Notes: generated by a model from the sequence alone, not told the origin. Positions 8,177-17,313 are shown, counted from the first letter of the stretch. The stretch is 50,791 nt of DNA from Marseilla massiliensis (GCF_016899855.1 NZ_JACJJG010000015.1:1-50791); one strand, 5' to 3'. A program made the numbers and translations.

Positions 8177-9289
8177 TCAACTGCTCTTTCTGTAACTCGC
8201 CACAGCCCACGCCCAGGCCACCGCGGCATACGCCACCATGGCGAGCAAAGGCGCCAACAAGTCTGCCAACGTACTGCCTTTAAGGTATAACGCACGCATT
8301 GACTCGATATAATAACGCAACGGATTGACATAAGTCAGCGCCCTCGCCCATTCCGGCATGCTCGATATCGGCGTGAGCAAACCGCTCATCAATATGAATA
8401 TCACAAGGAAAAAGAACATCAGCAATGCCGCCTGCTGGATGGTGGACGAATAGTTCGAGACTATAAGACCAAGACTCGAAACCACTAAAAAATATATCAA
8501 CGAGGCCACCACCAACAGCCACAGGCTGCCGGCCGGGGCAAGTCCGTAAATCAGGTAAGCCCACAAAACCGACCATAACAGAACGAAAAGACCTACGCAC
8601 CAGTAAGGCACGAGTTTAGAAAAGATGAAGCCGAAACGTCCAACTGGCGTAACGTTGATTTGCTCGATGGTGCCCCGCTCCTTCTCACCCACGATATTAA
8701 GCGCCGGCAGAAAGCCTATAAGCAGCGTCAGCAACATGGCCATTATACCAGGAACCATGAATACCTTATAATCAAGAGCCTCATTATAAAGGTAACGCGG
8801 ACGGACGTCAACGCCGGCAACCGACACGTCCGAGACGCCAAGTCCGCGCCCGGCACGTATCCTCGCAGAGCAATCCGCTATTATCTGCAACATATATGCC
8901 TGGCCAAGAGCTCCCTTAACGCCGTTAACGGCATTGGCCGACACACCGACGTCAGCATGCCCCGCAGCCACAAGATCACGCTCAAAACGAGGCCCTATCT
9001 CGAGAATGACGTCAGCGCTACCGGCCTCGACATACGCCATAGCCGACGCATAATCGGCCGTTACGGCAGTAAGGTTGAAATATTCAGAGGCCGCCACTTG
9101 CTCAACAAGCCGCCGCGACAACGTGCTGTGGTCATTATCAACGACGCAGAACGTCAGGTTCTTGACCTCTTGGTTGGCCGCGTAAGGCACTATTAGCAGC
9201 ATAACGACGGGCAATATGACGAATATCTTTGGCAGGATAGCATTGCGCCTCATCTGCAAGAACTCCTTTTGGATAAGATAACGTATCAT
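8177..9289 (-). CDS. ABC-2 type permease (YbhR-like)
   Basis: Inner-membrane subunit of 370 residues. It has one N-terminal helix near residues 22-40, a large extracytoplasmic domain, and five or six helices from about residue 180. GEKERGTIEQINVTP, the motif at the start of the ABC-2 permease core, is clear, as is the NPLRYYIESMRALYLKG ending. It would pair with the second permease gene just upstream (31-bp gap) and with the two ATPases. Together with HlyD and TolC this is the layout of YbhFSR-type exporters, which expel drugs or other small molecules across both membranes. The substrate cannot be read from sequence. Confidence 0.87.
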   Translation of the reverse strand: MIRYLIQKEFLQMRRNAILPKIFVILPVVMLLIVPYAANQEVKNLTFCVVDNDHSTLSRRLVEQVAASEYFNLTAVTADYASAMAYVEAGSADVILEIGPRFERDLVAAGHADVGVSANAVNGVKGALGQAYMLQIIADCSARIRAGRGLGVSDVSVAGVDVRPRYLYNEALDYKVFMVPGIMAMLLTLLIGFLPALNIVGEKERGTIEQINVTPVGRFGFIFSKLVPYWCVGLFVLLWSVLWAYLIYGLAPAGSLWLLVVASLIYFLVVSSLGLIVSNYSSTIQQAALLMFFFLVIFILMSGLLTPISSMPEWARALTYVNPLRYYIESMRALYLKGSTLADLLAPLLAMVAYAAVAWAWAVASYRKSS

Positions 9290-9320
9290 AACCTAACTCT
9301 TTACTTGACCGCGACAACAG

Positions 9321-10487
9321 TCACAGCCTTACCTTGAACTTCTTTAACGAAATGCCGAGCAGTACCGCTTCGGTAATCACCATAGCCCAAACATCCTGCA
9401 TTACAAACCTTGCCTCGACGCCCTGAATCATCAGTTTACGGGCCGCATCTATATACCATCGTGCCGGAACAATGGTTGAAATGGCACGAAGCACGCCGGG
9501 CATGCTCTCCAACGGAAAGGCCAGTCCCGACAGATAAACCGTAGGGATGATAAGCAAGAGCGACAGTACCATGGCCGCAATCTGGGTTCTCACAAGCGTA
9601 GAGATAAGCAGTCCGAGCGTTAGCGCCACGAGAATGTACAGCAACGTGACGCCGAGAAGCACCGGCAGACTGCCCGCCATGGGAATACCAAGAAGGTAGC
9701 GGGCAAGCAGCAGGATGGTAACGATATTGAAGGCGGATATTACGAAATACGGAACCAGCTTGGCTATAACGATACATGCCGGCGACAACGGCGACGAAAG
9801 AAGCACCTCCATTGTGCCGTTCTCCTTCTCGCGGACAATTGCTATACTGCTCATCATCGCGCAAATCAGCATTAGAATCATACCGATTACCCCCGGAACG
9901 AAGTTGTATTCGCTCTTTTGTTGGGGATTATAAAGCATGCGTGGCACGGGATTAATGGCCGGCGCGGTGCCAAACGTTCCCCTTCCGGCCAGCTCACGGC
10001 CTACGTCTGAAAGCACACTGCCTACATATTGGGTGCGCATTACAGCCTGGTTAGGCTCGGTGCCGTCAACGAGAAGCTGCACCTGGGCCAGTCCGTCATG
10101 CTTTATGTCATTGGCAAAATTGCTGCCGAACACAACGGCAACATCCGCCTTGCCGCGCCTGAAGAGCGAATATACCTGGTCGATATCACCGACCGAAGCT
10201 ACCAGCGTCATATAGCTGTTGGACGATATGCGGTCACATGCCAGTCGGGTAACTTCGTCGTGTGAACTGTCGAGCACCGCCACGCGCACGTTCTTCACCT
10301 CGGTAGTGACGGCATAACCGAACAGGACGATGAGAATGACAGGATAAACCAGCAATATCAGCATGCTGCGGCCGTCGCGGAAGATGTGCCTGAACTCCTT
10401 TCTGACGAACGGCAACAGCCCCACCCACCCCAGACGGAGAGTCTGGCGGCGGTTTTCATTATGCCCGGTGATTGTAACTTTATTCAT
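9321..10487 (-). CDS. ABC-2 type permease (YbhS-like)
   Basis: Inner-membrane subunit of 388 residues with the same plan as its downstream neighbour: an N-terminal helix near residues 38-55, an extracytoplasmic domain up to about residue 195, then a helical core opening with VREKENGTMEVLLSSPLSP. It has a longer N-terminal cytoplasmic extension of about 35 residues. It lies 20 bp after the second ATPase gene and is probably the heterodimer partner of the 8177-9289 protein. Confidence 0.87.
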   Translation of the reverse strand: MNKVTITGHNENRRQTLRLGWVGLLPFVRKEFRHIFRDGRSMLILLVYPVILIVLFGYAVTTEVKNVRVAVLDSSHDEVTRLACDRISSNSYMTLVASVGDIDQVYSLFRRGKADVAVVFGSNFANDIKHDGLAQVQLLVDGTEPNQAVMRTQYVGSVLSDVGRELAGRGTFGTAPAINPVPRMLYNPQQKSEYNFVPGVIGMILMLICAMMSSIAIVREKENGTMEVLLSSPLSPACIVIAKLVPYFVISAFNIVTILLLARYLLGIPMAGSLPVLLGVTLLYILVALTLGLLISTLVRTQIAAMVLSLLLIIPTVYLSGLAFPLESMPGVLRAISTIVPARWYIDAARKLMIQGVEARFVMQDVWAMVITEAVLLGISLKKFKVRL

Positions 10488-10507
10488 GGTTATTCAAAGA
10501 ACTAAAC

Positions 10508-11236
10508 CTAACTGCCCACAACTTTATAGAACACGTCATACAGATTATCTGTCCCGTAACGGCTTTTCAGCCCGGCAGGGGTATCCAGAGCGGCTATACG
10601 GCCTTCCGTCATGATGGATATCCGGTCGCAATACTCGGCCTCGTCCATGTAATGCGTCGTTACGAAAACAGTTATTCCACTGTCGGCCGCCTCATAGATT
10701 TGCTCCCAAAAGCGCCTTCTCGTCACGGGGTCAACCCCGCCGGTAGGCTCATCGAGAAACACTATTCCTGGCTGGTGGAAGATGGCCAGGGCAAACGCCA
10801 GCTTCTGCTTCCACCCCAATGGCAGCGACCCTACGAACGAACGGCACTCGTCCTTAAGGCCAAGACTTGACAGCATGGCGTCCGTCTTGCCACTTATGGT
10901 ACGCCTGTCCATGCCGTATATTCCGCCGAACAGGCGCATATTCTCGGCCACGGTCAGGTCGTCATAGAGCGAGAACTTCTGGCTCATATATCCGATGTGC
11001 CGCTTCACCTGCTCAGGATAACGGCCTACGTCATATCCTGCCACCATGGCCCGTCCTGAGGTAGGTCGGCTAAGACCGCACAACATGCGCATGGCCGTGG
11101 TCTTTCCGGCGCCGTTCGCACCGAGAAAACCGAATATCTCGCCGCGCTTTACGCCGAAACTGATTCTGTCAACGGCGGTAAAGTCGCCAAAACGTTTAGT
11201 CAGGTTGTCTGCCGTTATCACGTAGTCTGCATCCAT
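10508..11236 (-). CDS. ABC exporter ATPase (corresponds to the C-terminal half of YbhF)
   Basis: Cytoplasmic ATPase of 242 residues. Walker A is GANGAGKTT, Walker B and the catalytic Glu are in IVFLDEPTGGVDP, and the switch histidine is present in TTHYMDEAEYCDR. The ABC signature, however, is LPLGWKQK instead of LSGGQ. The second half of E. coli YbhF (recalled) has the same combination. The protein is therefore expected to pair with the ATPase encoded at 11446-12369, whose signature is canonical. A repeat array occupies most of the 209 bp between the two ATPase genes. Confidence 0.88.
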   Translation of the reverse strand: MDADYVITADNLTKRFGDFTAVDRISFGVKRGEIFGFLGANGAGKTTAMRMLCGLSRPTSGRAMVAGYDVGRYPEQVKRHIGYMSQKFSLYDDLTVAENMRLFGGIYGMDRRTISGKTDAMLSSLGLKDECRSFVGSLPLGWKQKLAFALAIFHQPGIVFLDEPTGGVDPVTRRRFWEQIYEAADSGITVFVTTHYMDEAEYCDRISIMTEGRIAALDTPAGLKSRYGTDNLYDVFYKVVGS

Positions 11237-11301
11237 ATTCTCTTCCTATTATAAGCCAGAGGCAGGTAAAGCCTCACACTGTATCATTTCTCAAGGTTTG
11301 T

Positions 11302-11381
11302 AAAAGACGGCTTTTCACAGGCTCAAAGGCCGTCTTTGGCACCGCTAAAGGCGGCCTTTTACAAGCCCGAAGACGGTCTTT
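11302..11381. repeat. 22-bp-period repeat array 4 (4 units), inside the exporter operon
   Basis: Units start at 11302, 11324, 11346 and 11368. The array lies between two ATPase genes of one operon, where any terminator function would cut off the second ATPase and both permeases. Units 1 and 2 can pair through their GACGG and CCGTC bases. Confidence 0.88.
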
Positions 11382-11445
11382 TCCAACACTGGCGGTAATA
11401 CACAGTATATCAAGACATTACAATTTTATCAAAAATCAAAGCCAT

Positions 11446-12369
11446 TCATTCCGCAACGTCATGCCGTTGCATGAGCGACATGAAGCAGTCTTCCACCGTA
11501 GGGGGTATACGCTCAATCACGGCATCACCCTGTCCGCACGCGGCAAGTTCACATTGAAGCTCTCCGATACCAGCCCTTTCGTCCAACGTCACATGGTAAC
11601 AGTCGCCAAAAGCGAACGACGACGTTACGCTCGGACACGCCTTCAGGTCGGTCATCAGCCTGTGCATGGCCACGCTTCTGACGGAAAATAGTCGCGACGA
11701 GAACCTTGCCCTGATACCGTCGGGCGTATCTGTCTGCATTATCCTGCCACCTTGTACAAGCGAGATACGGTCGCACCAGGCGGCCTCGTCCATGTACGGA
11801 GTCGACACGAGCACGGTTATGCCGTAATCGCGGCGCAGCTTTTCGAGCATTGTCCAGAACTCTTTGCGCGACACGGGGTCAACCCCCGTAGTGGGTTCGT
11901 CGAGAAACAAAACCCTCGGCGCATGTATCAAAGCACAACAAAGGGCCAGCTTCTGCTTCATACCGCCTGACAATTTGCCTGCACGCCGTGTCCTGAAACG
12001 CTCCAAATGACTATATATCCCAGCCACCATAGCATAGTTGCTCTCCACGGACGAGCCGAAAATGGAGGCGAAGAAATTAAGGTTCTCCTCGACGGTAAGG
12101 TCTTGGTATAACGAAAACCGACCGGGCATGTAGCCTATCCGGCGCCTTACTTCACGGTAGTCGGCCACGACGTCAAGCCCGTCGACAGTAGCCGAACCAG
12201 CGTCGGCAAGCAAAAGGGTGGCCAATATACGGAACAGCGTCGTCTTGCCGGCACCGTCAGGACCGATTATACCGTATATCTCACCTTCATTCACACCGAA
12301 ATCCACACCGTCAAGAGCCGTCACCCGCCCGTACTTCTTGCGCAGACCGTTAACCGTTATAATATCCAT
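11446..12369 (-). CDS. ABC exporter ATPase (corresponds to the N-terminal half of YbhF)
   Basis: Cytoplasmic ATPase of 307 residues. Walker A is GPDGAGKTT, the signature is a canonical LSGGMKQK, and Walker B is VLFLDEPTTGVDP. The switch (H-loop) histidine is missing: the site reads STPYMDEA. The E. coli YbhF N-half (recalled) likewise lacks it. About 70 residues follow the nucleotide-binding domain. Together with the downstream ATPase this makes one normal and one degenerate ATP site. The gene starts 4 bp after the HlyD gene, so coupling with the upstream genes is tight. Confidence 0.88.
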   Translation of the reverse strand: MDIITVNGLRKKYGRVTALDGVDFGVNEGEIYGIIGPDGAGKTTLFRILATLLLADAGSATVDGLDVVADYREVRRRIGYMPGRFSLYQDLTVEENLNFFASIFGSSVESNYAMVAGIYSHLERFRTRRAGKLSGGMKQKLALCCALIHAPRVLFLDEPTTGVDPVSRKEFWTMLEKLRRDYGITVLVSTPYMDEAAWCDRISLVQGGRIMQTDTPDGIRARFSSRLFSVRSVAMHRLMTDLKACPSVTSSFAFGDCYHVTLDERAGIGELQCELAACGQGDAVIERIPPTVEDCFMSLMQRHDVAE

Positions 12370-12373
12370 AACG

Positions 12374-13264
12374 TCAGAATTTTACATCTCCGTACATACC
12401 GATTTTTATCAGTCCGCCGTCGTTTTTTACCGATATCTTCACCGCGTAGACAAGATTGGCCCTCTCGTCGCGCGTCTGTATCGTCTTAGGGGTAAACTCC
12501 GCCTTGTCGGCTATCCACGTAATGACGCCAGGATACTCCTTGCGCCCGCTATCGCCAAGGTCGGCATACACCTTGACACGCTGCCCTATTTTCAACGAAG
12601 TCAGCTCCGGAGCGGCGACATACGCCCTGAGTTCCATGTCATTAACGTCGGCAACCTTGAACAGTGGCTTGCCGGTAGTGACGTATTCGCCTGCTTCGGC
12701 ATATTTCTCGAGCACCGTTCCCGTTATTGGCGACTTAACATGACACTTCTCAAGCATATCGGCCACCTGCATACGCTGTATCTCGGTGGCATCCATCTGC
12801 CTGTTCAGGCTGTTCGTACTGTTGCCGAGCGTAGACAGCTGGGCGTCGAGCTGGCGACGCAACACACGAACGTTGTTCTCCGCGTCGTCAAGAGTCTTGC
12901 GGTTGGCCGCGTTATCCCTTACCAGCGCCTCATAACGCCTGCGCTCAGCCTCAGCCTTTTCAAGCTGCTGTCTCGTGGCGGCAAGCTGCTTTGAAATGTC
13001 CGGACGGCTGCTTGCGTAACTCTCTTTCGTGGCACCGAGCTGGCGCGCCCGCAGATAAAGCTGCACTGTATCAACAAGTCCAACCTGGCGGCCTGAGTCA
13101 AGGCGGTCGCCCTCGGTTATGTCAAAACGCAACAGTTTGCCCGGCTGTTCGGCCGAAACAATAACCTCGGTAGCCTCGAACATGCCGGTGGCGTCATACC
13201 CGTCATCGCCTGAAGAGCATGCCATAAACGCCCAAACGGTTAATAATAAAAATATGTTTCTCAT
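12374..13264 (-). CDS. HlyD-type periplasmic adaptor lipoprotein
   Basis: Membrane-fusion protein of 296 residues linking the inner-membrane ABC pump to the TolC channel. The start at 13264 gives a lipoprotein signal with lipobox FMAC near residue 15; a longer frame from 13318 lacks a signal and is unlikely. A lipoyl-like domain is split around a coiled-coil hairpin (about residues 70-160, rich in Gln, Glu, Arg and Leu), and the second half contains CHVKSPITGTVLEKY. It is 69 bp downstream of the tolC-like gene and 4 bp upstream of the first ATPase gene. Confidence 0.88.
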   Translation of the reverse strand: MRNIFLLLTVWAFMACSSGDDGYDATGMFEATEVIVSAEQPGKLLRFDITEGDRLDSGRQVGLVDTVQLYLRARQLGATKESYASSRPDISKQLAATRQQLEKAEAERRRYEALVRDNAANRKTLDDAENNVRVLRRQLDAQLSTLGNSTNSLNRQMDATEIQRMQVADMLEKCHVKSPITGTVLEKYAEAGEYVTTGKPLFKVADVNDMELRAYVAAPELTSLKIGQRVKVYADLGDSGRKEYPGVITWIADKAEFTPKTIQTRDERANLVYAVKISVKNDGGLIKIGMYGDVKF

Positions 13265-13333
13265 CGTCTTAATTATTTTATCAGTATTGTTGATTTGAAT
13301 TCCTATAATCCACCCCAAGGGATGGCAGTGCCG

Positions 13334-14587
13334 TCATTGCCCGTTGATGTTCCTCAACTTGTATATTTCCTGCAACAGCTGGATTTCATGAAGGCGCTTT
13401 GCCAACCGTGCATCGCTCACGGCGTTGATGTCACGCAACATCTCGTTGACAGTCTCCGTACCGTTCCTGACCTTCGTTTCGGACTTAGAACGTATGCGTT
13501 CGCGCAGCTTTATTATCTCGTCATCTTGTTCAAGCTGCTGCTTGAGGTTATCTATCGCACCGTTCTGGAACTCTGTCTGCAGACGTGTATTGAACAAGAA
13601 AGCGTCACGTTCTGAGTTGTTGGTCTGCCGCTCGGCCTCGATTAGGCGCTTGTCGTTACTCCTTGTGTACAGACTGCCGATGTTCCATGTCAGCGTAGCG
13701 CCTATTCGGTAGTACGCATCAAAGTCGTTGCTTAACATGTCAAGCCCCGGTTTGCCGTAGCCACCACGCAGATATACGCCCAGACGGGGACGCAAGTCAA
13801 CGTCAAGCGCCCCAAGACGCGCATCGAGCAGACGGTCCTTGGCGGCATACAAGGCCAACTCCGGACGCTTGTTGTCCAAAGACGCTACAACTTCTGACGA
13901 AGGCCTGACAAGCGAATCCCCCTCGGCAAAAGTCCGTCCGGTAAACGTCTCGAGCATTTTCAGGTATGACCTGCGCGAACTGAGCAATCCCGTTTCAGCC
14001 TGCCGGGCCTTCACCTGCTCCACCATTACGGCATCAACGTCGGTCTGGTTGGCCACGCCGCCCTCCATCATAGCACTTACCGAGTTGTAGCTCAATGCCA
14101 GGTCATCCTGCAACAGGCGTACTTGCTCCAGTTGTTCGTCAAGCACCAAAATACCGAAAAACAATTGCTCCACACGCTCATACACATCATACATTGCCAC
14201 GTTGACCCGCTCACGCTCCACGTCCCCCTGCGCATTGGCCATGCGTCGCGCCGAAGCCACGGCACCGCCGTCGTACACCTGCTGGCTTACGGTAACGTTG
14301 ACGTCATACTGGTCTTTGTCCAAACCTGGTATGTCCACACCCGGAATATCCACCGGTATATGTGTGACATCGCTTTGATAACTTGCCGTTGCGGATAGCG
14401 ACACCTGCGGCAACCACGCCTTTGAGGCGTTGTCGACGGTAAACCTGCGGCTTTGCTCTACCAGGTCAAACTGTTTTATAACCGGATAATTTGTCCTTGC
14501 CCAAGCCTTACAACTGTCAAGAGTAAGCTGGGCGTATGCCTCGCTTACCATTAGCAACGATAATAATGATATCAGGACGTGTTTCAT
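13334..14587 (-). CDS. TolC-family outer-membrane efflux protein
   Basis: Outer-membrane channel of 417 residues with a Sec signal peptide (cleavage expected after SEAYA, residue 19). Two long helical coiled-coil regions typical of the TolC fold follow, each with a short beta part. It is the first gene of the exporter operon. A -7-like box TATTTTTG on the minus strand (14618-14625) lies about 30 bp before the ATG, but I see no good partner box 19 bp further up. With HlyD, two ATPases and two ABC-2 permeases it forms a complete tripartite exporter. Confidence 0.88.
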   Translation of the reverse strand: MKHVLISLLSLLMVSEAYAQLTLDSCKAWARTNYPVIKQFDLVEQSRRFTVDNASKAWLPQVSLSATASYQSDVTHIPVDIPGVDIPGLDKDQYDVNVTVSQQVYDGGAVASARRMANAQGDVERERVNVAMYDVYERVEQLFFGILVLDEQLEQVRLLQDDLALSYNSVSAMMEGGVANQTDVDAVMVEQVKARQAETGLLSSRRSYLKMLETFTGRTFAEGDSLVRPSSEVVASLDNKRPELALYAAKDRLLDARLGALDVDLRPRLGVYLRGGYGKPGLDMLSNDFDAYYRIGATLTWNIGSLYTRSNDKRLIEAERQTNNSERDAFLFNTRLQTEFQNGAIDNLKQQLEQDDEIIKLRERIRSKSETKVRNGTETVNEMLRDINAVSDARLAKRLHEIQLLQEIYKLRNINGQ

Positions 14588-14705
14588 GTCGGTGTTTTTA
14601 GTATTTGATTACGGATGCAAAAATACGAAATATCTACGAAATATACATTAACTTGCGTAACTGTAAAATGTTCTTTTTGTACACAAATATTCCGACAGTA
14701 CGCTT

Positions 14706-14876
14706 TCATACCCGATTTTTGTATTCCAAGAGTCTTGATAAATCATTATAGACGACAAAATCCTTATAAACCACAAGATTAATGCTATCCGTCATGCTTT
14801 CCCTTAATTGCCTTTCATCTTCCACAATCGAAACATCATGCTGATAATCAACGACATAGTAAGTGAAAGATTCGCT
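14706..14876 (-). pseudogene. Short protein-like open frame, possible gene remnant
   Basis: The minus strand has 56 open codons between two stops, ending at 14706-14708. The first in-frame ATG is at 14795 and would leave only 29 residues. The translation looks protein-like rather than random: acidic and aromatic residues in the order YYVVDYQHD, then VYKDFVVYNDLSRLLEYKNRV. The frame stays open above the in-frame TGA at 14877-14879. I recognise no family. It could be the tail of a decayed gene or a small unannotated one. The remainder of 14588-15088 holds only repeat array 5. Confidence 0.3.
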
Positions 14877-14991
14877 TCAGCCATCTTTCACCACATAAAC
14901 AACTAAAAACCAGGCTTTTACCTGAATTATGAAAGATGAAAGGTTGTTATTGAAAAACAATATTAATGATACATGTACTAAAATATAATGT

Positions 14992-15049
14992 AAAACACCG
15001 CCTTTGACAAGTCCAAAGACGGTGTTTTACAATGCGAAATGTCACCTTT
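14992..15049. repeat. 22-bp-period repeat array 5 (3 units)
   Basis: Units start at 14992, 15014 and 15036. This is the only array where I see just three clear units. Units 1 and 2 differ from the family core but in a matched way (ACACCG facing CGGTGT), so they still form a hairpin. Confidence 0.82.
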
Positions 15050-15088
15050 TACAAGGCGATATGTATCGTGATATTTCCTGTTTTACCC

Positions 15089-15838
15089 TCAAATGACCAA
15101 CTCTACCGGGCAATGGTCAGAACCGTATATCTCGTTATGAATGCTTGCCGACTTGATTTTGTCGGCCAAGCGGTTAGATACTACGAAATAATCGATACGC
15201 CACCCCGCGTTCTTCTCTCTCGCACGGAAGCGGTATGACCACCAGGAATAAGCGCCTTCGAGGTCAGGGTAAAGATAACGGAACGTGTCCGTAAAGCCTG
15301 ATGACAGCAACGTGGTGAACTTCTGGCGCTCCTCGTCGGTAAATCCGGCATTGCGACGATTGGTCTTGGGATTCTTCAGGTCGATTTCCTCATGCGCTAC
15401 ATTCATGTCGCCACACACTATCACGGGCTTAACGGCGTCGAGCTTAAGAAGGTAATCACGGAAATCATCCTCCCACCTCATGCGGTATTCAAGTCTGCGC
15501 AACTCGTCCTGGGAGTTAGGAGTATAAACGGTTATGAGATAAAAGTCGGGCATTTCAAGCGTTATCACACGCCCCTCATGGTCGTGCTCGTCAATGCCGA
15601 GACCGTAAGTTACGTTCAAAGGCTCGTGTTTGGTAAATATAGCGGTGCCCGAATAGCCTTTTTTCTCGGCATAATTCCAATAAGACTGATAACCTTCAAA
15701 CTGCAAATCGAGTTGCCCTTCCTGCATTTTTGTCTCCTGGAGGCAGAAAAAGTCGGCATCAAGTTGCCTGAAAGCGTCGCTGAATCCCTTACCCTCGCAA
15801 GCACGAAGGCCGTTTACATTCCATGAAATAAACTTCAT
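15089..15838 (-). CDS. xth: Exodeoxyribonuclease III (AP endonuclease)
   Basis: DNA-repair nuclease of 249 residues, the usual length. It cuts at abasic sites and removes nucleotides from 3' ends. The endonuclease/exonuclease/phosphatase fold motifs are all present: WNVNGLRA at the N-terminus, the metal-binding Glu in LQETK (about residue 35), GDMNVAHEEID, and the catalytic Asp-His in GSDHCPVEL at the C-terminus. It is separated from ribH by 158 bp containing an AT-rich inverted repeat, so it is probably transcribed on its own. Confidence 0.93.
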   Translation of the reverse strand: MKFISWNVNGLRACEGKGFSDAFRQLDADFFCLQETKMQEGQLDLQFEGYQSYWNYAEKKGYSGTAIFTKHEPLNVTYGLGIDEHDHEGRVITLEMPDFYLITVYTPNSQDELRRLEYRMRWEDDFRDYLLKLDAVKPVIVCGDMNVAHEEIDLKNPKTNRRNAGFTDEERQKFTTLLSSGFTDTFRYLYPDLEGAYSWWSYRFRAREKNAGWRIDYFVVSNRLADKIKSASIHNEIYGSDHCPVELVI

Positions 15839-15900
15839 AAACTTATCTGATTTAGGATTGACAATTCAAGAATTGACAATCATGATTACTGTTATAAATA

Positions 15901-15979
15901 AAAAAGGATAATTGAGAATTATGTTATCTTTGGATTAACTCGTTTTACAAAGCAACCGTAATTCTCAATTATCCTTTTT
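15901..15979. terminator. AT-rich inverted repeat after ribH
   Basis: A perfect 21-bp inverted repeat (15901-15921 with 15959-15979) has a 37-nt centre and a T-rich right flank. It lies 18 bp after the ribH stop on the minus strand. Two direct copies of ATTGACAAT lie on the other side, near 15858-15880. Confidence 0.6.
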
Positions 15980-15996
15980 ATTTTAAATTGAAATTA

Positions 15997-16473
15997 TCAG
16001 AACTTTGCCATCTTTATGGCGTCGATAGCGCATTCATCGCCCTTATTACCGAGGCGTCCGCCACTACGGTCTTTGGCCTGCTGCAGGTCGTTGGTAGTAA
16101 GAAGCCCGTAGATTACCGGTATCTGGCTCTTTGCGTTGAGTCTTGCTATACCGTAGGTAACGCCCTGGCAAATGTAGTCAAAGTGGGGAGTCTCGCCACG
16201 TATGACACATCCCAATATGATGATGGCGTCATAACCGTCGTTAAGCGTCATCTGATGTGCGCCGTATATGAGCTCGAAACTTCCCGGAACAGTCTTTACG
16301 TGAATATTCTCGGGCAGAGCGCCATGCTTTTCAAGGGTCTTTACCGCACCGTCAAGCAATGCCCCGGTTATTTCTGGATTCCATTCGGCTACCACTATCC
16401 CGAAGCACATGTTACTTGCGTCGGGCACAGTGCTCAGGTCATAGTCCGACAAGTTATGCAATGAAGTGGCCAT
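15997..16473 (-). CDS. ribH: 6,7-dimethyl-8-ribityllumazine synthase
   Basis: Riboflavin-pathway enzyme of 158 residues, normal for the family. It condenses 5-amino-6-ribitylaminouracil with dihydroxybutanone phosphate. Typical features are [13 protein letters not shown], the [11 protein letters not shown] loop, [17 protein letters not shown], and [21 protein letters not shown] near the end. The ATG shares one base with the stop codon of the TPR gene upstream (TAATG), which indicates translational coupling. No other rib genes are in the window. Confidence 0.95.
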   Translation of the reverse strand: MATSLHNLSDYDLSTVPDASNMCFGIVVAEWNPEITGALLDGAVKTLEKHGALPENIHVKTVPGSFELIYGAHQMTLNDGYDAIIILGCVIRGETPHFDYICQGVTYGIARLNAKSQIPVIYGLLTTNDLQQAKDRSGGRLGNKGDECAIDAIKMAKF

Positions 16474-17168
16474 TATTTTACGCTAACTCGTTCGATATAC
16501 TTGTCTATCTCGCCATAAACCGGAGAGTTGACATACTTTGCCTTGATATCCTGATAGATTTTCAGGGCCTCGTCTTTCTTGCCCTGGCTCTCAAGGATTT
16601 CACCTGCTTGGATAAGGAATGAAGGCGAAATGCTGTTGTTAGCGTTACCTTCAGCCTGCTTGTCAGCCATCGAAGCGGCCTTCTTAAGGCAGTCAACGGC
16701 CTTGTCAAGCTGCTTTACATGAGCATAAGCATTGCCCAAAGCGGCTACAGCGGCGGGACTTATCATCGCATCATCCGACGTTGAATAAGCATCAAGATAC
16801 TTCACCGCATCATTCCACTTGTCAAGATTAGCATAGCAAAGACCGGCGTAAAGGTTGGCAAGGTTGCCCGCGTCAGTACTTCCATAGTCGGAAGCGATGG
16901 CCAAGAAGCCCTTGTATCCGGTGCTGTCGCCCTTTAACGCTATATCGTATTGCTGGCTTGCGAAGTATTCCTGGCCCTTAGCCAAAGCCGTACTTGCCTC
17001 CTGTTCCCTTGGGCCCGACACATAATTGTTGTAGCAAATGATGCTTGCCACAACGAGAATGATTACGATAATAGCGAGGGAGATGGCCTTTTTATGCTTC
17101 ATGAAGACCGCCTCTTTCTGACTGAGGGCATTGTCCATTGTGCCCTTGTTTTCCTTAATGTTTGCCAT
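16473..17168 (-). CDS. Membrane-anchored tetratricopeptide-repeat protein
   Basis: Protein of 231 residues with one membrane helix at about residues 27-48 and a C-terminal periplasmic domain of TPR type (paired helices such as [21 protein letters not shown] and [20 protein letters not shown]). The plan resembles YfgM-like TPR proteins, which act near the Sec translocon, but that role is not shown here. It is coupled to ribH through a one-base overlap. A minus-strand -7 box TAATTTTG at 17210-17217 lies about 40 bp before the ATG, in a region shared with the divergent recF. Confidence 0.83.
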   Translation of the reverse strand: MANIKENKGTMDNALSQKEAVFMKHKKAISLAIIVIILVVASIICYNNYVSGPREQEASTALAKGQEYFASQQYDIALKGDSTGYKGFLAIASDYGSTDAGNLANLYAGLCYANLDKWNDAVKYLDAYSTSDDAMISPAAVAALGNAYAHVKQLDKAVDCLKKAASMADKQAEGNANNSISPSFLIQAGEILESQGKKDEALKIYQDIKAKYVNSPVYGEIDKYIERVSVK

Positions 17169-17313
17169 TTATGTTTATGATTTTTAATTTACTTGTCCAT
17201 AAAACGTGGCAAAATTACGGATTTTATCCTGAATATTGAAATTTATCGTTGACTTTTTTCGTTTTTCATTGGTAAATAGACTAACTTTGCACTAAAGTTG
17301 AATGGCAAGACTT

